From an uncultured Clostridia bacterium (GTDB taxonomy: Bacteria; Bacillota_A; Clostridia; TANB77; CAG-508), in assembly GCA_947627825.1 (NCBI GenBank), contig CANQXO010000021.1:1-17119 (forward strand): a stretch of 17,119 nt of DNA, given 5' to 3'. The notes under the pieces were generated by a model. That model was not told the DNA's origin. It made no database searches and saw only the letters and a program-made list of their open reading frames with translations. The translations under genes were made by a program, and so were the position numbers. Of the stretch, positions 14,000 through 17,119 are shown piece after piece. Position 1 is the first letter of the stretch. Each line of letters starts with the position of its first letter.

Positions 14000-14740
14000 T
14001 TATTTTACAAATTTATTTAATAATTGCTCTCTGCATTTTTCTTCAAATGTATCGTTAAGTTTTTCCAATTCAGTTTTATTACCAGATTTTCGTTCTAAAC
14101 AATACTTAATTATATAATCCGCAATTTTTGGATTTTTTGAAAGTAATGGTCCATGCAAATATGTAGCAATTACATTTTTTCTAAAAAAGCCTTCTTCCTT
14201 ATCAGCAAATTTATTTCCGTTTCCTGTTATAACTTTTCCAAATGGAGTATCAATATTAAATGTTTGCCCTCCATGATTTTCAAATCCTATTACTTCAGTT
14301 TCTTCACCATCTATTATGGCTTTTGTTACTATGTTACCAATGCACCTCTTTTTTCTATCAGGTTGTGCTTCTGTGTAATAGTCAAATACTTCTAGTCCTG
14401 GAATTATATTTCCTTCTACTCCTTTATAATATTTGCCAAACAATTGATATGCTCCACAAATAAGTAAAAAGAATGTTCCTTCTTCTACTGCTTCTTTAAT
14501 AGCTTTTTTATGCCTCATTAAATCATCTGATAATATACTTTGCTCATTATCTGCTCCTCCTCCCGCAAAAACTATATCATAGCTTTTGAAGTCCGGAGCT
14601 TCGTCATTTATTGAATACTCATCAATGATTAGCTTAATTCCTCTTTGTTCACATCTATATTTTAGAATTTGAATATTACCAAAGTCTCCATATAATTCCA
14701 TTATATCAGGGTATAAATATAAAAGCCTAATTTCTTGCAT
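14000..14740 (-). CDS. gatD: Lipid II isoglutaminyl synthase, glutaminase subunit GatD
   Basis: A 246-residue class I glutamine amidotransferase of the CobB/CobQ-like type. GatD supplies ammonia to MurT, which amidates the alpha-carboxyl of D-Glu in lipid II. It starts LYLYPDIMELYGDFGNIQIL, with the conserved LYGDxGN; AGGGADNEQ lies at 59-67, the nucleophile Cys95 in LLICGAYQLFG (92-102), GFENHGGQT at 152-160, and the catalytic His196 in YLHGPLL. Length is standard. The partner murT is normally adjacent but is absent from both sides here. The gene starts 21 bp after the symporter, so they are probably co-transcribed. AAAGG lies eight bases from the ATG at 14740. Confidence 0.92.
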   Translation of the reverse strand: MQEIRLLYLYPDIMELYGDFGNIQILKYRCEQRGIKLIIDEYSINDEAPDFKSYDIVFAGGGADNEQSILSDDLMRHKKAIKEAVEEGTFFLLICGAYQLFGKYYKGVEGNIIPGLEVFDYYTEAQPDRKKRCIGNIVTKAIIDGEETEVIGFENHGGQTFNIDTPFGKVITGNGNKFADKEEGFFRKNVIATYLHGPLLSKNPKIADYIIKYCLERKSGNKTELEKLNDTFEEKCREQLLNKFVK

Positions 14741-14761
14741 TTTCCTTACCTTTCAAAATTA

Positions 14762-16021
14762 TTATTCTTCTTTTTTGTTTATCCAATCTTTTCCGTCAAC
14801 TACTCTTGTTACCATCATTGAAGATACTGTATCTCCAACAACATTAAGCATTGTAGCTGGTGGGTCTATAATTGTTGCTATAATTGTAAGTATTGGTAGT
14901 GCTTGAGCTGGGAAGCCCATCATTGTTATTATTAACATTTCAGAAATTGTACCTCCACCAATTGGTACTCCTGTTATTAATAGGTTTGCTAAAAGGGCTA
15001 CTCCTAAAACTTGCATTATTGCACCCGGAGTGTTTAAGTTCATGCCAAATAAGCAAACTAAAAACATTATCTTAAATACTGAGCCTATTACAGAGCCATC
15101 TTTATGAAAGCTTGTTCCCATTGGAATAGTTGTTTCAGCAATATCACTTGGTACACCTATTTTTTTAGCACTTTCAATATTTACTGGTATTGATGCTGCG
15201 CTTGAGCAAGTCGCTAGTGATGTAATCGTTGCTGGAACTGCATTTTTCCAGAATAGTGATATTCCATTTTTGCCTCCAGCAAGGAAAGCATAAAATGTAT
15301 ATACTATAAAGTAGAATAAAAATGCTACTACTGTGTAAATTACAAATGTTTTTAAATATCCTAATGCTATTGATGCTCCAAAACTACCAACTAATGCTGC
15401 AAAATAACATCCTAGTCCTATTGGTGCATAATACATTAATATTTTTATAAAATTTTGTACTACATCATTTGCAGAATTAAGAAATTCTAAAAATGCTTTT
15501 CCCTTTTCTCCAGACATTCTAGTAGCAATTCCACATATTATTGAAAATACTAAAATTGCTATTATATTATCTTTTGAAAGTAATTTTTGAAAATCGTTTA
15601 CTGTAAGTAATTGTACTGTTCTTTGAGCAATATTAAGTTCTTCTTCAGTTTCTTCAGAACTTTGTGTTTCTTCTTCTAAAGCCTCTCTAATAGCTTCACC
15701 GTCATCAGTATCTACTAATTTAGTAAATGAGGTTGATACAAAGCCTATAATTAGAGCAATTAATGATGTTACAACAAATACAACTATTATTGTAACTATT
15801 ATTTTTCCAAATCTCTTTGGACTTTGCATTTTGGCTATTGCGGTGGTAATGTTTAAGAAGATAAGTGGTACGATGACAACTAGAAGTAAATTAACAAAAA
15901 TGTCTCCTAGTGGTTGTAAAACAGTTGCTTTTTCTTGGAATATAATTCCTACAATTGCACCAACGATAATAGCAACTAGAAGAATTATCGTTGATTTGTA
16001 ATTTGATAAAAATTTTTTCAT
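14762..16021 (-). CDS. Dicarboxylate/amino acid:cation symporter (SLC1/DAACS family)
   Basis: A 419-residue membrane transporter of the GltP/Gltph fold with eight helices and two re-entrant hairpins. HP1 has SLATCSSAASIPVN (268-281), helix 7 has MGTSFHKDGS (301-310), HP2 has GVPIGGGT (351-358) and helix 8 has DPPATMLNVVGDTVSS (386-401). Compared with Gltph, N401 and D405 are kept (N393, D397), but the arginine that binds acidic side chains is Ala389 and the NMDGT motif is changed to HKDGS. An acidic amino acid substrate is therefore doubtful; a neutral one and unusual ion coupling are inferred. A highly acidic loop lies at about 104-130. GAGGTAG precedes the ATG at 16021. Confidence 0.88.
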   Translation of the reverse strand: MKKFLSNYKSTIILLVAIIVGAIVGIIFQEKATVLQPLGDIFVNLLLVVIVPLIFLNITTAIAKMQSPKRFGKIIVTIIVVFVVTSLIALIIGFVSTSFTKLVDTDDGEAIREALEEETQSSEETEEELNIAQRTVQLLTVNDFQKLLSKDNIIAILVFSIICGIATRMSGEKGKAFLEFLNSANDVVQNFIKILMYYAPIGLGCYFAALVGSFGASIALGYLKTFVIYTVVAFLFYFIVYTFYAFLAGGKNGISLFWKNAVPATITSLATCSSAASIPVNIESAKKIGVPSDIAETTIPMGTSFHKDGSVIGSVFKIMFLVCLFGMNLNTPGAIMQVLGVALLANLLITGVPIGGGTISEMLIITMMGFPAQALPILTIIATIIDPPATMLNVVGDTVSSMMVTRVVDGKDWINKKEE

Positions 16022-16048
16022 AATACTACCTCTTTTTTAAGTGGGTAA

Positions 16049-16071
16049 CGAGAATATAGTTATATTCTTCG
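16049..16071 (-). promoter_or_regulatory. Leader inverted repeat of the symporter gene
   Basis: CGA-GAATATA and TATATTC-TTCG form a 10-bp stem with one bulged base and a two-base centre on the DNA. It begins about five bases after the predicted start site, so it is either a 5'-end RNA hairpin or an operator for a repressor. No family could be assigned. Confidence 0.45.
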
Positions 16072-16082
16072 AATTTACTGTT

Positions 16083-16111
16083 ATTATAAACTATATGATT
16101 TTCTTTGGCAA
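16083..16111 (-). promoter_or_regulatory. Sigma-A promoter of symporter-gatD
   Basis: TTGCCA (16111-16106) and TATAAT (16088-16083) are 17 bp apart. The start site is predicted near 16076, leaving a leader of about 55 nt. It lies between the glycosyltransferase terminator and the symporter gene. Confidence 0.75.
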
Positions 16112-16119
16112 TATATTTC

Positions 16120-16150
16120 AAAAAAAATAGTTTAATTTTCATTAAACTAT
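16120..16150 (-). terminator. Terminator after the glycosyltransferase gene
   Basis: On the minus strand ATAGTTTAAT (16150-16141), a GAAA tetraloop (16140-16137) and ATTAAACTAT (16136-16127) form a perfect 10-bp stem followed by seven U residues. It starts eight bases after the stop codon. Confidence 0.88.
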
Positions 16151-16157
16151 CTTTTCT

Positions 16158-17072
16158 TTAAAAACCTTTTATTTCTAGTAAAATTCGTTTTACTATTTGC
16201 TTACAATTTCGCATTTTTATATATTTTGCAATTTTTCTTTTCTTTAGTTCTTGAATGTAGTAACTTTTATTTTCTCCTTCTAAATCTTTTATTACAGCAA
16301 ACATTGAATTTGTCACATAAATTTTCAAGTTTTCATGAGTAAATTTGTCTAAATTAAGTTTTTTAGCTTCTTCAAGAAATTCATCAAAGTTAATTAACAT
16401 ATCTTCTAATTTTTTTCTTTGCTTTTGTAAATCGTCGTTCCTCATTATACTGTTTTTTGACATCACATAGTAATATTCATTTTTATCTAAAGACACCATT
16501 TTTGGTGCTTTTAATATAACAAGTGGCATTATTCTAAAGTCTTCATGATATCTATTTGCTGGAAATAATGGAAGTAGTTCTTTTTTTATCGCATAATTAC
16601 ATAGCGATGCAATTAATTTATCTTTTCCATATAATTCATTAAACCCTTCTATTCCAGTCGTTTCTTGGAATGGATAACAAACTTCTTTTGATATTTCTTT
16701 TCCATCTTCATCAGCTATAATTAAATTCCATTTTATTAAATCAACTTTTTGATTTATGTATGTTTCAATATCATGGAGCAAATTTTCACTTATATAATCA
16801 TCACTATCTACAAAAATTATATAGTCTCCGTTTGCTTTACTTACACCTAAATTTCTAGCTTGTGAAACTCCCAAATTTTCTTCTTCATACAAATAAATAT
16901 TATCATTACTTTTTATAAGTTCTTGCACCTTAATTTTAGTATTGTCTTTTGAGCCATCATTTACGATAATTATTTCATATTGCAAACTAGAATTTTTTTG
17001 ATTTAAAATGGATTTTACTGCTTTTTCTATGGTATTTTCTGCATTATATGCAGGAATTACAAAACTAATCAT
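16158..17072 (-). CDS. Family 2 glycosyltransferase
   Basis: A 304-residue GT-A fold glycosyltransferase that transfers a sugar from a nucleotide-sugar, probably to a surface polysaccharide or teichoic-acid-like polymer at the inner face of the membrane. The start MISFVIPAYNAENTIEKAV is diagnostic, IIIVNDGSKDNT is at 34-45, ENLGVSQARNLGV at 65-77, and the metal-binding VDSDDY is at 88-93. The last 200 residues are variable and lack a membrane helix. AAGGAAAA precedes the ATG at 17072. Donor and acceptor cannot be told. The gene order suggests it ends a longer polysaccharide operon lying beyond the window. Confidence 0.9.
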   Translation of the reverse strand: MISFVIPAYNAENTIEKAVKSILNQKNSSLQYEIIIVNDGSKDNTKIKVQELIKSNDNIYLYEEENLGVSQARNLGVSKANGDYIIFVDSDDYISENLLHDIETYINQKVDLIKWNLIIADEDGKEISKEVCYPFQETTGIEGFNELYGKDKLIASLCNYAIKKELLPLFPANRYHEDFRIMPLVILKAPKMVSLDKNEYYYVMSKNSIMRNDDLQKQRKKLEDMLINFDEFLEEAKKLNLDKFTHENLKIYVTNSMFAVIKDLEGENKSYYIQELKKRKIAKYIKMRNCKQIVKRILLEIKGF

Positions 17073-17073
17073 T

Positions 17074-17119
17074 TTATTTTCCTTCTACCTTAATACTTGT
17101 CTTGTTATTTGCTTTTGAT
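17074..17119 (-). other. Possible 3' end of an upstream gene
   Basis: Two minus-strand frames enter from the window edge and stop shortly before the glycosyltransferase: one ends with TAA at 17076-17074 (…NNKTSIKVEGK), another with TAG at about 17089-17087 (…TRQVLR). Either could be the end of a preceding operon gene, but too little is visible to choose. No promoter is seen in these 47 bases. Confidence 0.3.

Overview
The window is very AT-rich and every convincing gene lies on the minus strand, so gene order runs from high to low coordinates. The organism is most likely a spore-forming member of the Clostridia (Bacillota), perhaps a gut-type lineage. The evidence is the low GC, the AAGGAGG-type ribosome binding sites, three sporulation-linked genes (yqfC, yqfD, a PdaA-type deacetylase), sortase-anchored MucBP surface protein architecture, and the yqfC-yqfD-…-ybeY-dgkA-…-era-yqzL-recO order known from Bacillus and Clostridium.

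Layout in transcription order. (1) 17119-16158: a family 2 glycosyltransferase, ended by a GAAA-tetraloop terminator. (2) 16111-13961: a consensus promoter and leader hairpin, an SLC1-type amino acid/cation symporter, then gatD (cell-wall amidation) 21 bp later, and a terminator. (3) 13861-13004: a self-contained MNT nucleotidyltransferase/HEPN pair, a probable toxin-antitoxin module, with its own promoter and terminator. (4) 12969-5031: a long operon-like run of pdaA (frameshifted here), yqfC, yqfD, an unrecognised 382-residue protein where phoH would be expected, ybeY, a diacylglycerol/undecaprenol kinase fused to a degenerate PAP2 domain, a DUF3048 protein, era, a small yqzL missing from a standard ORF list, and recO. 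(5) 5130-2228: two Spo0A-box-like sites, a perfect TTGACA-N17-TATAAT promoter that overlaps the recO terminator, a leader of about 275 nt with 25-bp repeats, and a large fibro-slime/MucBP surface protein with an MPRTG sortase signal. (6) 2128-1: a consensus promoter, a leader hairpin, then pth, an RNase E/G-family gene with a short C-terminus, and the first 94 codons of folC.

Much of the window concerns RNA and ribosome maintenance (era, ybeY, pth, RNase G), the envelope (pdaA, gatD, dgkA, glycosyltransferase, surface protein) and sporulation. The most notable points are the apparent Spo0A-controlled promoter of the surface protein with its terminator-nested start site, the unknown protein in the phoH slot, the single-base frameshift at the PdaA metal-binding motif, and altered key residues in the PAP2 domain and the symporter. 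No mobile elements, CRISPR arrays, tRNA or rRNA genes were seen.
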